33,391 nt of DNA, taken from the NCBI GenBank assembly GCA_004357655.1, contig SMVQ01000001.1:1-33391 (forward strand), written 5' to 3'. Below, piece after piece: positions 22,456 to 31,060 of the stretch. A program made the position numbers and the translations under genes. The notes below the pieces were generated by a model. It was not told where the DNA came from. It searched no databases and was given only the letters and a program-made list of their open reading frames with translations. The stretch comes from Planctomycetota bacterium. GTDB taxonomy: Bacteria > Planctomycetota > UBA1135 > GCA-002686595. The stretch's first letter is position 1. Each line of letters begins with the position of its first letter.

Positions 22456-25400
22456 TCAGTCCCGCTTCCGCTTGCCGCGGATCTCGACCTCGATCAGCCG
22501 GATCGGCCGGAGGGATCGGACGGCGATCTCGGGCACGCCCGCGGAGGAGGGCTCGTTCCGCGGGGTGCGGGTGGGGTTCAGCCGCACCCTGGGGCCCCGG
22601 TCGCGCCCGCCTCCGGGCGCCAGGTACACCTCGGCGGTGCCATTGGCGTCGACGCCCTTGAACTGCAGCGTGAATCGCTGCGTGTCGGGGAGACCCTCGA
22701 AACGCGACTCGCGGCGGCCGGCGCGCGCCTCCCTGAGTACGTGCGCGACGTCGGTCGCGTCCACGGCGAACCCCGGCTTCTCCGGGTCGTCGACGAACGC
22801 GGAGTGGACGCCGAGGATCGATATGACGATGACGTCGCGCGGGTCGCGCGGCTCGACGCGCTCGAAGACGAGCGTCACGTCGATGCGCGGTTCGACGTCG
22901 AACGGCTCCACGAGGGCGAGCCGCGGGCAGGTCTCCGGGTCGAGGAACGTCTCCTCCGAGTCCAACGCGGCGTTCAGCGCGAGGCCCGAGCCGTCGAGGT
23001 CCCAGAGCCCGATCGACCACGCTCCGGCCTCGGTCCCGGTGAAGGTGTAGCGCAGAGTCACGGCCCGCTTCGACCCGTACTTGACCTCGTCCGGCTGCAT
23101 CGCCTTCTGGATGGGCGCGCGCTCGAGCAGGTCACGGATATCGCGCAGGTCATCCCACACCTCCCGGGTCATGAGGTCCCCGTGCTCCTTCTTCACCGCG
23201 ACGATGCGATCGAGCATCACTTCGGGATCCAAGACGTAGGGCGAGTCGTGGAACTTCCATTTGATACTGCGGATCTCGTCGTTGAGCTCCTTCGTGCGCG
23301 TCTCCTGAGCGCGGCTCGTGTCTTGCTGCGCCGCGGCGATCCGGCGCCGCAGCCCCGCCACCAGGGGATCCTGGGACCCCACGAGCGGGAGCACTTCGTC
23401 CGCCGATTCGACGTCCCCCTCGTGGTAACGGAACAGCGCGAGGACGAGCAACTCCTCGTCGCTCGCGCCGACCTCCTGCAGCCCCGCCAGCCGCTCGACG
23501 TCCTCCGAGTGCAGGAGGTGGCCTCTGGGCTGGTCCGCGGTCGGCTCGACCAGGTAGACGCGTAGCGGTTCGCCCTCCTCGCGCACCACCAGCTCGAAGC
23601 CCCGTCGCAGGGGATCGATACCCGGCACGACCGTGCCCCGCTCGGGGATGGTCCCGATGTACAGCTCCAAGACCTCGTTCTCGCGCTCGTCGACGCCATG
23701 TGCCGCGCGCACGATGAGCTCCGCGAGCATCTCGGCCTCGCGCAACCGCCATCGGAGCGTGTCCATCACGGGCGCGAGGAGCGGGTCGCCCATGCTCGAT
23801 CGCCACACCTCAGCGGCCTCTCCGTAGGCACGACGGCGGTAGAGCTCCGCGCACGTCGCCTCGGCGCGCTCGAGCGCATCGCGCGCGTACTGCTCCTCGA
23901 ACTCGGACTCGTGCCTGGCGAGCGTGCTCGCGGCGTCCATCACGAACTCGAACCGGTCCGCATCGGTCGGGATCTGGTCCCGCACGATACCCCGGTCGTC
24001 GAGCTGGACCTGGAACGCCGCCATCAGCACGGCGGCGACGTCGCGCTGGTCGCCCCCGTCGAGCCGCTTCCAGAGCCTGGTCTTCTTCTCGTCGACCCAC
24101 TTGACGAGCTCAGCGCGCTCGTCCCTGAAATCGCGGTGGATCGCGTTCGTGTCCGTGCGGCGGTCCCGCTCGAGGCCATCGACGAGGCTTCTGAGCTCAT
24201 CCTGGTTCAGGCCGCGCATGTCCGCGCCAGCGTTGTCGAGCCAGGCAATCGTCTCCGAATCGCCGAGGGAGAGGGCGTCCGCCCACCGGTTCGCCGCGAG
24301 TTGCCGCCCGATCTCCGGCCGGATGGTGCCTTCGTAGTACGCCCTCAGCTTGCCCCGCGCGTCCTCGAGGGCGATCCCATGCGCGTCACTGAGCCGGGTC
24401 TCCAGGCTCCTCCGCCATTCGACGTACTGGTCCCGAGGCCTGGCCGGCAGGTCCTGCAACTTGGCGTAGCCGGTCCGCGACCGAAGTCGTCGGGCGAGCC
24501 CGGACTGGAGCCTGACCGCCGCGTTCGCGAATTCGTGACCGTCCAGGTCGGCCTGGAGCTCGCCCTCGATCTCGACCGCGATCGCGTCGAGGGTCTCGTC
24601 CAGACGCGTGAGAATCTCAATCTCCAGCCGGTTCTTCTGGACCAAGAACCGGTCGGGCACGTCGTCCATCCCGTGCAGGTCCTCGAGCGCGGACTGGTGC
24701 TTCCGGTTGCCCTGTTCGAACTGCAGGCGCACGTTCTCGATAGCAGGCCAGCTGATGCCCGCGGGGAACGAAGCCTCGTCCGAAGGCGCCTCCCACGGCC
24801 GCTCGACGCCCAGCCAGAGGAGGAGCGCGAGCGCGACGGCGACGGCGGCCACGACCCAGCCCGTGAGCCACTCCGGCCGATTCCCCGCGACGGGATCGAG
24901 GGCGCTCGCGCGCACGACGGGGTTGCGCCGCTCGCGGATCCGCTCGAGGTCGCGCATCAGCTCAGCCGGCTCCTGGTAGCGCCGCTCGGGCTCGCGCGCG
25001 AGGCACTTGCGGATCACGAGCGCAAGCCCGCGCGACAATTCGGACGCGTGGCTGCGCGGGTCGGGCACGCGGTGGTAGAGCACGCTCGAGAGGATCTCCG
25101 CGACACTGTCGCCCTCGAACGGCGGGCAGCCGCACACCGCATGGTAGAGCGAGGCGCCCATCGACCAGATGTCGGTGCGCGTGTCGACGCCCGCCGGATT
25201 GCGGGCCTGCTCGGGACTGATGTAGTGCGGAGTGCCGAGCGTTCCACCGCCGCGCGTGATCATCGGGTCGTCCTCCGCGAAGGCGAGCCCCAGGTCGATG
25301 AGCCGCGCGCGGCCGTGGTCGTCGACGAGGATGTTCGCGGGCTTGATGTCGCGGTGCACGACGTGGCCCTCGAAGGCGTGCTGCAAGGCGTCGCAGAGCG

Positions 25401-25779
25401 GGATGAAGAGGCGCAGGGCCTCGCGCTCGGTGAGCGGTCCGTCCGTGCGGATCTTCTCGGCGAGGGAGACGCCCTCGACGAGCTCCATCGCGTACCACCA
25501 CTGCCCGTCGACCTCGCCCATGTCGATGGCCGAGATCAGGTTCGGGTGGACGAGACGCGCCGCGATCCGGGCCTCGCGCTGCAGACGGCGCACGGCGCGC
25601 TTGGCGCTCACGAGCTCGGGGCGCAGGATCTTCAGCGCGACGGGCCGGTCGACGGCGAGCTGGATCGCGCGGTAGACGACGCCCGTCGCGCCCCGGCCGA
25701 GGACGCTCTCGAGCCGGTAGCCGGGGATCGTCGGGAGATCCCCGCGCTCCGGCTGTCGGGCGGCGACCTCAGACGCCAT
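22456..25779 (-). CDS. Transmembrane Ser/Thr protein kinase with a large C-terminal domain
   Basis: An 1107-residue Hanks-type kinase. Kinase domain residues 21-281: P-loop GRGATGVVY (28-36), catalytic Lys50, HRDIKPAN with Asp144, DLG (162-164) in place of DFG, GTPHYISPEQ (182-191), and DIWSMG (203-208). A single transmembrane segment follows (about 306-324). The remaining ~780 residues should be outside the membrane; they are largely charged helical sequence up to about residue 900, then a beta-rich end with a Pro/Arg-rich patch. I recognise no PASTA, WD40 or TPR signature there, so the sensed signal is unknown. The next gene upstream on the same strand encodes an FHA-domain activator, a likely phospho-partner. 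The frame has a normal start although the ribosome site is weak. Confidence 0.93.
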   Translation of the reverse strand: MASEVAARQPERGDLPTIPGYRLESVLGRGATGVVYRAIQLAVDRPVALKILRPELVSAKRAVRRLQREARIAARLVHPNLISAIDMGEVDGQWWYAMELVEGVSLAEKIRTDGPLTEREALRLFIPLCDALQHAFEGHVVHRDIKPANILVDDHGRARLIDLGLAFAEDDPMITRGGGTLGTPHYISPEQARNPAGVDTRTDIWSMGASLYHAVCGCPPFEGDSVAEILSSVLYHRVPDPRSHASELSRGLALVIRKCLAREPERRYQEPAELMRDLERIRERRNPVVRASALDPVAGNRPEWLTGWVVAAVAVALALLLWLGVERPWEAPSDEASFPAGISWPAIENVRLQFEQGNRKHQSALEDLHGMDDVPDRFLVQKNRLEIEILTRLDETLDAIAVEIEGELQADLDGHEFANAAVRLQSGLARRLRSRTGYAKLQDLPARPRDQYVEWRRSLETRLSDAHGIALEDARGKLRAYYEGTIRPEIGRQLAANRWADALSLGDSETIAWLDNAGADMRGLNQDELRSLVDGLERDRRTDTNAIHRDFRDERAELVKWVDEKKTRLWKRLDGGDQRDVAAVLMAAFQVQLDDRGIVRDQIPTDADRFEFVMDAASTLARHESEFEEQYARDALERAEATCAELYRRRAYGEAAEVWRSSMGDPLLAPVMDTLRWRLREAEMLAELIVRAAHGVDERENEVLELYIGTIPERGTVVPGIDPLRRGFELVVREEGEPLRVYLVEPTADQPRGHLLHSEDVERLAGLQEVGASDEELLVLALFRYHEGDVESADEVLPLVGSQDPLVAGLRRRIAAAQQDTSRAQETRTKELNDEIRSIKWKFHDSPYVLDPEVMLDRIVAVKKEHGDLMTREVWDDLRDIRDLLERAPIQKAMQPDEVKYGSKRAVTLRYTFTGTEAGAWSIGLWDLDGSGLALNAALDSEETFLDPETCPRLALVEPFDVEPRIDVTLVFERVEPRDPRDVIVISILGVHSAFVDDPEKPGFAVDATDVAHVLREARAGRRESRFEGLPDTQRFTLQFKGVDANGTAEVYLAPGGGRDRGPRVRLNPTRTPRNEPSSAGVPEIAVRSLRPIRLIEVEIRGKRKRD

Positions 25780-25919
25780 CGCGCTCGTCCCGTCGTCGCG
25801 GCGGAGATCCCGTCTCGCTCATGTTGGCGCTCATCTTGCGGCGAGCCTCACGGCCTCGTCCACAACTCTGATCTTCGGCCGCCGGCGCGACCCGCTGGAC
25901 GGGATTCGGTATCCGGCCG

Positions 25920-28100
25920 TCACTCACCCTTCGCGGCGTCCGAGCCGCCGCCTGACTTGCCGCCTGACTTGCCGGCCTTGGACCCGCGGGCCGACGGGCG
26001 CTTCTTGGCGAGTCCGTACTTCTCGAGCTTGCGTTGGAGCGCGAAGCGGCTGATCCCGAGCGCCCCGGCCGCCTGGCTCTTGTTGCCACCGGCCTGGGCC
26101 AGGGCCGTCTCGATCGAGCGCCGCTCGAGGTCGGCGACCGCGGTGCGGATGTCCCCGGCCCCCTTGCCCGCCGCGCCGCCGAGGGACTCGCCCGTGATGC
26201 TGCGCCCCTCGCGCACCGTGGTCGACAGATGCTCGAGCTCGACGACACCCTGCGCCACGACGACGATCCGGCGCATCTCGTTCTCCAGCTCGCGGACGTT
26301 GCCCGGCCAGTCGTGCGACACGATCCGAGCCATCACTTCGTGCGAGAGGGTCGGCAGCTCCCGCCCCGCCTCGCGCGCGGCCCGCGCCAGCAGGTGCTCG
26401 GCGAGCAGCGGAACGTCCTCGCGCCGATCGCGCAGCGGGGGCAGGCGCACGGACAGCACGGCGATCCGGTAGTAGAGGTCCTCGCGGAACGAGCCGTCAC
26501 GAACGAGCTGCTCCAGGTCCTGGTGACTGGCCGCCACCACGCGGACGTCGACCTTCACGCGGCGGTCGGAGCCGAGCACACGGAACTCGCCCTCCTGCAG
26601 GACGCGGAGGAGCTTCTTCTGCATCGCCGTGCTCATGTCCCCGATCTCGTCGAGGAAGAGCGTCCCCCCATCCGCCTGTTCGAGCAGGCCCTTCTTCGTC
26701 TTGTACGCGCCCGTGAATGCACCGCGCACGTGGCCGAACAGTTCGGACTCGAGCAAGCTGTCAGGCAACGCAGCGCAGTTCTCGGTCACGAACGGTTGAC
26801 CCTTGCGCGCGCCGTTGTGGTGTATGGCGCGGGCGATCAGCTCCTTGCCCGTGCCACTCTCCCCGAGGATGAGGACGGGCAGGTCCGACTCGATGACCTT
26901 GTCGAGGTGCTGGAACATCTCGTGCATCGCGTCGCTCGCGCCGACGATCGCCGTGTAGTCGTAGCGCCCGCGCTCGCGGCCGAGTTCGGCGCGGACGACG
27001 GCGAGCTCCGTGTCCCGGTCCTTGACCTTCCGCCCGAGCTGCTCGTTCAAGCGCTCGATCTGCTTGCCCGAGGCCGCTAGCCGGTGGTTGCGCTCACGCA
27101 GATCGGCGACGAAGCGCGCGTTGCGAATCGCGATCGAGGCCTGGCCCGCGAACAGCTCGACGAGCTCGAGATCCTCATCGGTAAAGGCCCCGAACTGAAG
27201 GCGGTTGTCGACGTAGAGCACGCCCGCCACACCGTCCTCCATCTCGATCGGCAGGCACAAGACCGAACGCAGGCGCAGATCCTCCACGCTCGCCATCGCC
27301 TCGAACCGGTCGTCTTGTCCGGCGTCGAGCGAGAGGATCGCCTTGCCGGATCGGACGACCTTGCCCGCGATGCCCATCGAGAGACGTGAGCGCGGCACGA
27401 CGATGTCCGAGTGGTCGAAGCTGCGGGCGACGCTCACCGTCATCTTCTCGACGTCCGGCGGCTCGCCGGTCACGCGCTCTTCCCGGCGGGGGTCGCTGAG
27501 CAGGAGGAAACCGCGTTCCCCGCCGACGAGCGCGACGGCGGAGTCGACGATCGCGCGAAGGAGCGGGAGCAAGTCGGTCACACGCACGAGCTCGCGGGTG
27601 ATCTTGGCGAAGACGCGCAGGTTCTCGCGCTCGCGCTTCGCGTCGCCGGTCATCGTCGCCACGCCGACCTCGCGGCTCCTCTCGTCGCCCTCGCCGGGGG
27701 GCGCGACGACCAGGGTCTTGTCCGGCAGACCCGCCGCATCCGACTCGGGGGCCGAATCAGGCGCCGGCTCGTAGTCCTCGGGCAGGGCCTCGCGCGCATC
27801 GCGCTCGGTGGTCCCGAAGTCGTCGGGCTCGACGATGAGCACGGTCCCGCCCACCTGGATCTTGTCGCCGGGGGAGAGCAGACGCCGGGCGACTTTCTCG
27901 CCGTTGACCGCGGTGCCGTTCGCTGACCCGAGATCGATGACCCAGGCCTGCCCGTTCTGAGCCTCCACCCGCGTGTGGTGGCGGGAGACGAGGGTGTTCG
28001 AGAGCCGGATGTCGTTGTCCAGGGCCCTGCCGATGGAGATGACGGGCAGCGCGAGCTCGAGCTCCGTCCGGATCCCGTCCTCGATTACAGTCAGCTTCAT
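25920..28100 (-). CDS. FHA-GAF-sigma54-dependent transcriptional activator
   Basis: A 726-residue enhancer-binding protein. An N-terminal FHA domain (about 20-95: ISIGRALDNDIRLSN, VSRHH, SANGT, NGEKV) binds phosphothreonine. A GAF domain follows (about 165-330, ending VLYVDNRLQFGAFTDEDLEL), then a coiled coil. The AAA+ domain (about 390-620) has Walker A GESGTGKE, the sigma54-contacting GAFTGA loop, and Walker B GGTLFLDEIGD. A Fis-type HTH is near 655-700 (NKSQAAGALGISRFALQRKLEKYGL), then a Lys/Gly tail. Start 28100 is chosen because MKLTVIEDG begins the FHA fold; upstream residues in frame are not conserved-looking. It sits 140 bases upstream of the Ser/Thr kinase, same strand. Confidence 0.94.
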   Translation of the reverse strand: MKLTVIEDGIRTELELALPVISIGRALDNDIRLSNTLVSRHHTRVEAQNGQAWVIDLGSANGTAVNGEKVARRLLSPGDKIQVGGTVLIVEPDDFGTTERDAREALPEDYEPAPDSAPESDAAGLPDKTLVVAPPGEGDERSREVGVATMTGDAKRERENLRVFAKITRELVRVTDLLPLLRAIVDSAVALVGGERGFLLLSDPRREERVTGEPPDVEKMTVSVARSFDHSDIVVPRSRLSMGIAGKVVRSGKAILSLDAGQDDRFEAMASVEDLRLRSVLCLPIEMEDGVAGVLYVDNRLQFGAFTDEDLELVELFAGQASIAIRNARFVADLRERNHRLAASGKQIERLNEQLGRKVKDRDTELAVVRAELGRERGRYDYTAIVGASDAMHEMFQHLDKVIESDLPVLILGESGTGKELIARAIHHNGARKGQPFVTENCAALPDSLLESELFGHVRGAFTGAYKTKKGLLEQADGGTLFLDEIGDMSTAMQKKLLRVLQEGEFRVLGSDRRVKVDVRVVAASHQDLEQLVRDGSFREDLYYRIAVLSVRLPPLRDRREDVPLLAEHLLARAAREAGRELPTLSHEVMARIVSHDWPGNVRELENEMRRIVVVAQGVVELEHLSTTVREGRSITGESLGGAAGKGAGDIRTAVADLERRSIETALAQAGGNKSQAAGALGISRFALQRKLEKYGLAKKRPSARGSKAGKSGGKSGGGSDAAKGE

Positions 28101-28158
28101 GTAGAGTGCCCGGAGTGCGTGGCGCAGCGGCGCGGAGACGCCGCCCCACGGGTCGAAC

Positions 28159-28172
28159 GTGTGAATTCGCAC
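28159..28172. promoter_or_regulatory. Palindrome in the divergent gap between the activator and ykgJ-like genes
   Basis: GTGTGAATTCGCAC is a 14-base dyad with one mismatched base pair position, in an AT-richer patch of the 127-base gap between two divergent genes. It could be an operator; no known regulator is implied. Confidence 0.3.
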
Positions 28173-28227
28173 ATTGCATTTCACATTACCCTGGCTCGAT
28201 GTTCGGTTACCGCACACCGCCCCGGGC

Positions 28228-28668
28228 ATGCCTGAAGAAAACCTCAAACCCTGGTATGACAAGGGCTTACGTTTCGAGTGTCAGCGCTGTGGGAACTGCT
28301 GCCGGACCCATGGCGACTACTCCAACGTGTATATGGTGGACCTCGAGGTGGCTCGGATCGCTGGTTACCTCGGCCTCGAGGAGGAGGAGTTCCGGCGCCG
28401 CTACTGCGCCCGCGACCAAGGCTGGACCGTGATCCGATCGGAGCACCCGGCCTGTCCTTTCCTCACCGACGAGGGCACCTGCGGCGTGTACCCCGTGCGC
28501 CCCATGCAGTGCCGGACCTGGCCCTTCTGGGAGGAGAACCTGCGGCGCGAAGTGTGGGAGGAATCGGTCGTGCCCACCTGCCCGGGGATCGGCAAGGGTC
28601 CGCTACACCCCGCCGAGGAGGTGGAACGGATCGCGCGCGAGAACGAGGACTGGTACCAGGAACAGTAG
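28228..28668 (+). CDS. YkgJ-family cysteine-cluster protein
   Basis: A 146-residue protein with the family cluster FECQRCGNCCR (CxxCxxCC, residues about 15-25) and further cysteines in ACPFL, GTCGVYPVRPMQCRTWPFW and PTCPGIG. The Cys set (UPF0153/YkgJ type) suggests binding of an Fe-S cluster or zinc. Biochemical function is not established for most members. Start 28228 (MPEENLKPWYDKGL) gives the usual N-terminus; an upstream start at 28174 would add 18 residues that fall in the promoter region. It is divergent from the FHA activator and convergent with the enoyl-CoA hydratase gene (41-base gap without an obvious terminator). Confidence 0.85.
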   Translation: MPEENLKPWYDKGLRFECQRCGNCCRTHGDYSNVYMVDLEVARIAGYLGLEEEEFRRRYCARDQGWTVIRSEHPACPFLTDEGTCGVYPVRPMQCRTWPFWEENLRREVWEESVVPTCPGIGKGPLHPAEEVERIARENEDWYQEQ

Positions 28669-28709
28669 GCGCCCACACCGCGCTGCCGCCCCTCTCCTCT
28701 CCGTTCCGT

Positions 28710-29531
28710 TCAGAGCCCCCGGTACACCGGTTGGCGCTTCTCCGCGAACGCCGCCAGCCCTTCGAGCCGATCGTCCGTCGGCAGTACCCGCTCGTAGCAC
28801 TCCGCCTCGAATTCGAGCCCCTCACGCAGCGGGCGCTCGCAGCCGCCGTCGATCGCGGCCTTCGCGGCGCGCACCGCGACCGGGCCGTTGGCCGCGATCT
28901 CCCGCGCGACTTGCAGCGCGGCTTCGCGCAGGCCGCCTTCGGGGGCGACACGGTTCACGAGGCCCATCGACTCCGCCTCCGGGGCGCGCAGGCGGCGCGC
29001 GGTCAAGATCAGGTCCTTCGCGCGCGACTTCCCGATGAGCCGCGGCAGGCGCTGCGTCCCTCCGGCGCCGGGGATGATGGCGAGCGACGTCTCCGTCAGT
29101 CCGAACTGGGCGTGATGGGCGGCCACGCGGAGGTCGCAGGCGATCATGAGCTCCGTACCGCCGCCGAACGCGAACCCGTTCACGGCCGCCACGGTCGGCT
29201 GGGGCATGCGCGCGACGTCATCCATCAAGCGCCGGATGTTCTTGACGAACAAGGGCACGCGCTCGGCGGGCATCGTCTTGCGCTCCTTGAGGTCCGCGCC
29301 GGCACAGAACGCCTTCTCACCCGCGCCCGTGATCAGGATGCAGCGGATCGACAGGTCCGCGCGCAGCCCCTCGAGCAGCGTCCGGAAGCGCCGGAGCGTG
29401 GGAAACGAGAGGCAATTCATCACCTCCGGACGCGCGATCGTGAGCCACACGACGTCCCCGTCGCGGGTCTCGGTGACGAGACCCGGCTCGTCGGGGACGT
29501 CCTCGGGAAAATCGGCGGCGACGCTCTGCAT
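28710..29531 (-). CDS. Enoyl-CoA hydratase/isomerase family protein
   Basis: A 273-residue crotonase-fold enzyme. The oxyanion-hole and active-site stretches are visible: FCAGADLKERK (about 75-85), VAAVNGFAFGGGTELMIACDLRVAA (about 112-136, with one catalytic Glu) and FGLTETSLAIIPGAGGTQRLPRLIG (about 141-165, with the second Glu). Both Glu present suggests a true hydratase; the pattern also resembles AUH/methylglutaconyl-CoA hydratases, so the CoA substrate is open. Start 29531 has GAGGA five bases upstream. A longer frame (to 29684) runs through the inverted-repeat element and is rejected. It appears to be monocistronic. Confidence 0.92.
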   Translation of the reverse strand: MQSVAADFPEDVPDEPGLVTETRDGDVVWLTIARPEVMNCLSFPTLRRFRTLLEGLRADLSIRCILITGAGEKAFCAGADLKERKTMPAERVPLFVKNIRRLMDDVARMPQPTVAAVNGFAFGGGTELMIACDLRVAAHHAQFGLTETSLAIIPGAGGTQRLPRLIGKSRAKDLILTARRLRAPEAESMGLVNRVAPEGGLREAALQVAREIAANGPVAVRAAKAAIDGGCERPLREGLEFEAECYERVLPTDDRLEGLAAFAEKRQPVYRGL

Positions 29532-29574
29532 GGGTTCCTCGCGGTCACGGGGCGGCGATCGGCGCTGCATGCTA

Positions 29575-29732
29575 AGGGCCCGTCCGGGAATAAACGTCAC
29601 ATTTCGGCGAGGCATCGGCGCTCGTGGCAAGACGCGCCGACGCGGGCAACCGAGCTGGTTTCCGAGGAGGCGCAACGCAACCACGGGCGGCGAGGGCCGG
29701 CGAGATGTGACGTTTATTTCCGGACGGGCCCT
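29575..29732. mobile_element. MITE/REP-like inverted-repeat element, copy 1
   Basis: A 158-base element bounded by inverted repeats of 31 bases that match at 29 positions; the ends read AGGGCCCGTCCGG and CCGGACGGGCCCT, with AATAAACGTCACAT inside. The inner part continues the symmetry imperfectly. It carries no reading frame of its own. It lies between the enoyl-CoA hydratase start and copy 2, which follows directly. Confidence 0.75.
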
Positions 29733-29733
29733 A

Positions 29734-29949
29734 AGGCCCCGTCCGAGAATAACGGCAACGTTTCAGGGAGCCATCGTCGCCCCTGGCGAGGCGCATCGAT
29801 GGGTGTGCGCCGGGTACTCTGGTAGGTGAGCCCCGGTCCGCCGCAGGCCGATCGAGACGACCCCTTCGGGTCGTTCGAAGGGGACCCCGCAACGCAGCCA
29901 GGGGCGGCGAGGGCCGGCGAAACGTGAGGGTCGATCGTGGACGGGCCCT
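29734..29949. mobile_element. MITE/REP-like inverted-repeat element, copy 2
   Basis: A 216-base relative of copy 1: left end AGGCCCCGTCCGAGAATAA, right end complementary to AGGGCCCGTCC, plus the shared inner block GGCGGCGAGGGCCGGCGA present in both copies. Extra central sequence includes a perfect hairpin ACGACCC-CTTC-GGGTCGT (about 29857-29874). It ends 22 bases before the stop of the second GT9 gene. Confidence 0.7.
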
Positions 29950-29971
29950 GACCACCCGCGGCGACCGACGC

Positions 29972-31060
29972 CTACCGGCCGAGCGCCCGCGCTGCGGCCA
30001 GGACCACGCGCTCGGGGTCGATCCCGGTCATGCACACGTGGTGGTCCGAGCCCGTCAGCGGACACCGCTCCCGGTGGCAGGGCCCGCAGGGCACGTCGAT
30101 CCGCACCGTGTGCTGAAGCTCTCCGTGTTCCGACGTGTGGCGCGGGTCCGTCGGGCCGAACACGACCACCTGTCGCGTGCCGACCGCCTCGGCGACATGG
30201 CGGGGACCGCCGTCGGCGGACAGGAAGAGCTCCGCGCGGGCGCACCATGCCGTCAGTTCGCGGAGGTCCGCCGGGGGCTCGACGACGGGGATCACGCGGG
30301 CGTGCGCGACGCCCGAGCCGACGGCGTGCGCCCATTCCTCCTCCCCCGGCCCACAGAGCGCGAAGACCGGCAGCCCGAAACGCTCGTGCAGCCCGTCGAG
30401 CACTCGCACCCAGTGCGCGACCGGAAAACCCTTGGCCGAATCCTCGCGCGCGCCGACGCTGGCGACGAGGCATCGCTCGCCGTCGCCGAGGCCGGCGCGG
30501 GCGATGCGCTCCTCGACCTCACGGACGGCCGCCGCGCTCGGCACGAGTTCCGGACGACGCTCCCGCACCCCGAGTCCGAGAACGCCGGCGAGCTCGAGGC
30601 AGGCCGCGCCGAAGGGACGCGGCAGGCGCCGCGGCCAGCGGCCCTTCGTGCCGAGGCCCACGGGGACGCCGCCCGCCTCGCGCGCCGGCCGCAGGGCCTC
30701 GGTGAGGAAGAGCGCGCGGCCGCCGCTGCCCCACCCCACGCGCCGCGGGACGCCCGCGCGCCACGCGGAGATCGGGCTGTGCAAGGCTCCGTTCAGGAAG
30801 AGCGCGACGTCGAACCCGCGGTAGTCGCGCCAGCTCTCGCGGCCGTTCACCGGAAGGCGTGCCGCAGCGGGAAAGCGACCCTCGAAGAGCGCGAGCAGCC
30901 GGGCCGGCCCGGCGAGCGTTACGGCCCCCGGTGTCGCCGGTGCGCCCGCGACGAGCATCGCGTCGTGGAGCGCGCGCACGACCGGCTCGGCCATGATGAA
31001 GTCCCCGAGCCACCCGGGCAGGCGCACGATCACGCGGTCCCCCGCGGTGAGGAGCGTCAC
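29972..31060 (-). CDS. Glycosyltransferase family 9 (heptosyltransferase-like), second copy
   Basis: A 362-residue GT-B enzyme of the WaaC/WaaF/WaaQ family. N-terminus DRVIVRLPGWLGDFIMAEPVVRALHDA is the family opening (WLGDFIM). The C-terminal donor-binding part shows LFLSADGGPRHVAEAVGTRQVVVFGPTDPRHT (about 283-314) and then DVPCGPCHRERCPLTGSDHHVCM, with the Cys-rich end common in these enzymes. The GTG start at 31060 overlaps the stop of the upstream GT9 gene (GTGA); a longer upstream frame is antisense-like. It probably adds a core sugar to the lipid A made elsewhere in the window. Donor sugar unknown. Confidence 0.88.
   Translation of the reverse strand: MTLLTAGDRVIVRLPGWLGDFIMAEPVVRALHDAMLVAGAPATPGAVTLAGPARLLALFEGRFPAAARLPVNGRESWRDYRGFDVALFLNGALHSPISAWRAGVPRRVGWGSGGRALFLTEALRPAREAGGVPVGLGTKGRWPRRLPRPFGAACLELAGVLGLGVRERRPELVPSAAAVREVEERIARAGLGDGERCLVASVGAREDSAKGFPVAHWVRVLDGLHERFGLPVFALCGPGEEEWAHAVGSGVAHARVIPVVEPPADLRELTAWCARAELFLSADGGPRHVAEAVGTRQVVVFGPTDPRHTSEHGELQHTVRIDVPCGPCHRERCPLTGSDHHVCMTGIDPERVVLAAARALGR

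Noticed and set aside
25780-25845. Short minus-strand frame (MSANMSETGS...) overlapping the kinase start
   Set aside because: About 20 codons, no ribosome site, no conserved feature; most likely chance.
23698-26472. 924-codon plus-strand open frame
   Set aside because: Antisense to the kinase and activator genes; mirrors their codons and has no recognisable fold.
28191-28205. Possible sigma54 promoter TGGCTCGATGTTCGG before the cysteine-cluster gene
   Set aside because: Spacing between the GG and the expected GC is one base short and the -12 GC is missing.
29532-29684. N-terminal extension of the enoyl-CoA hydratase
   Set aside because: Encoded by the inverted-repeat element; the start at 29531 has a ribosome site.
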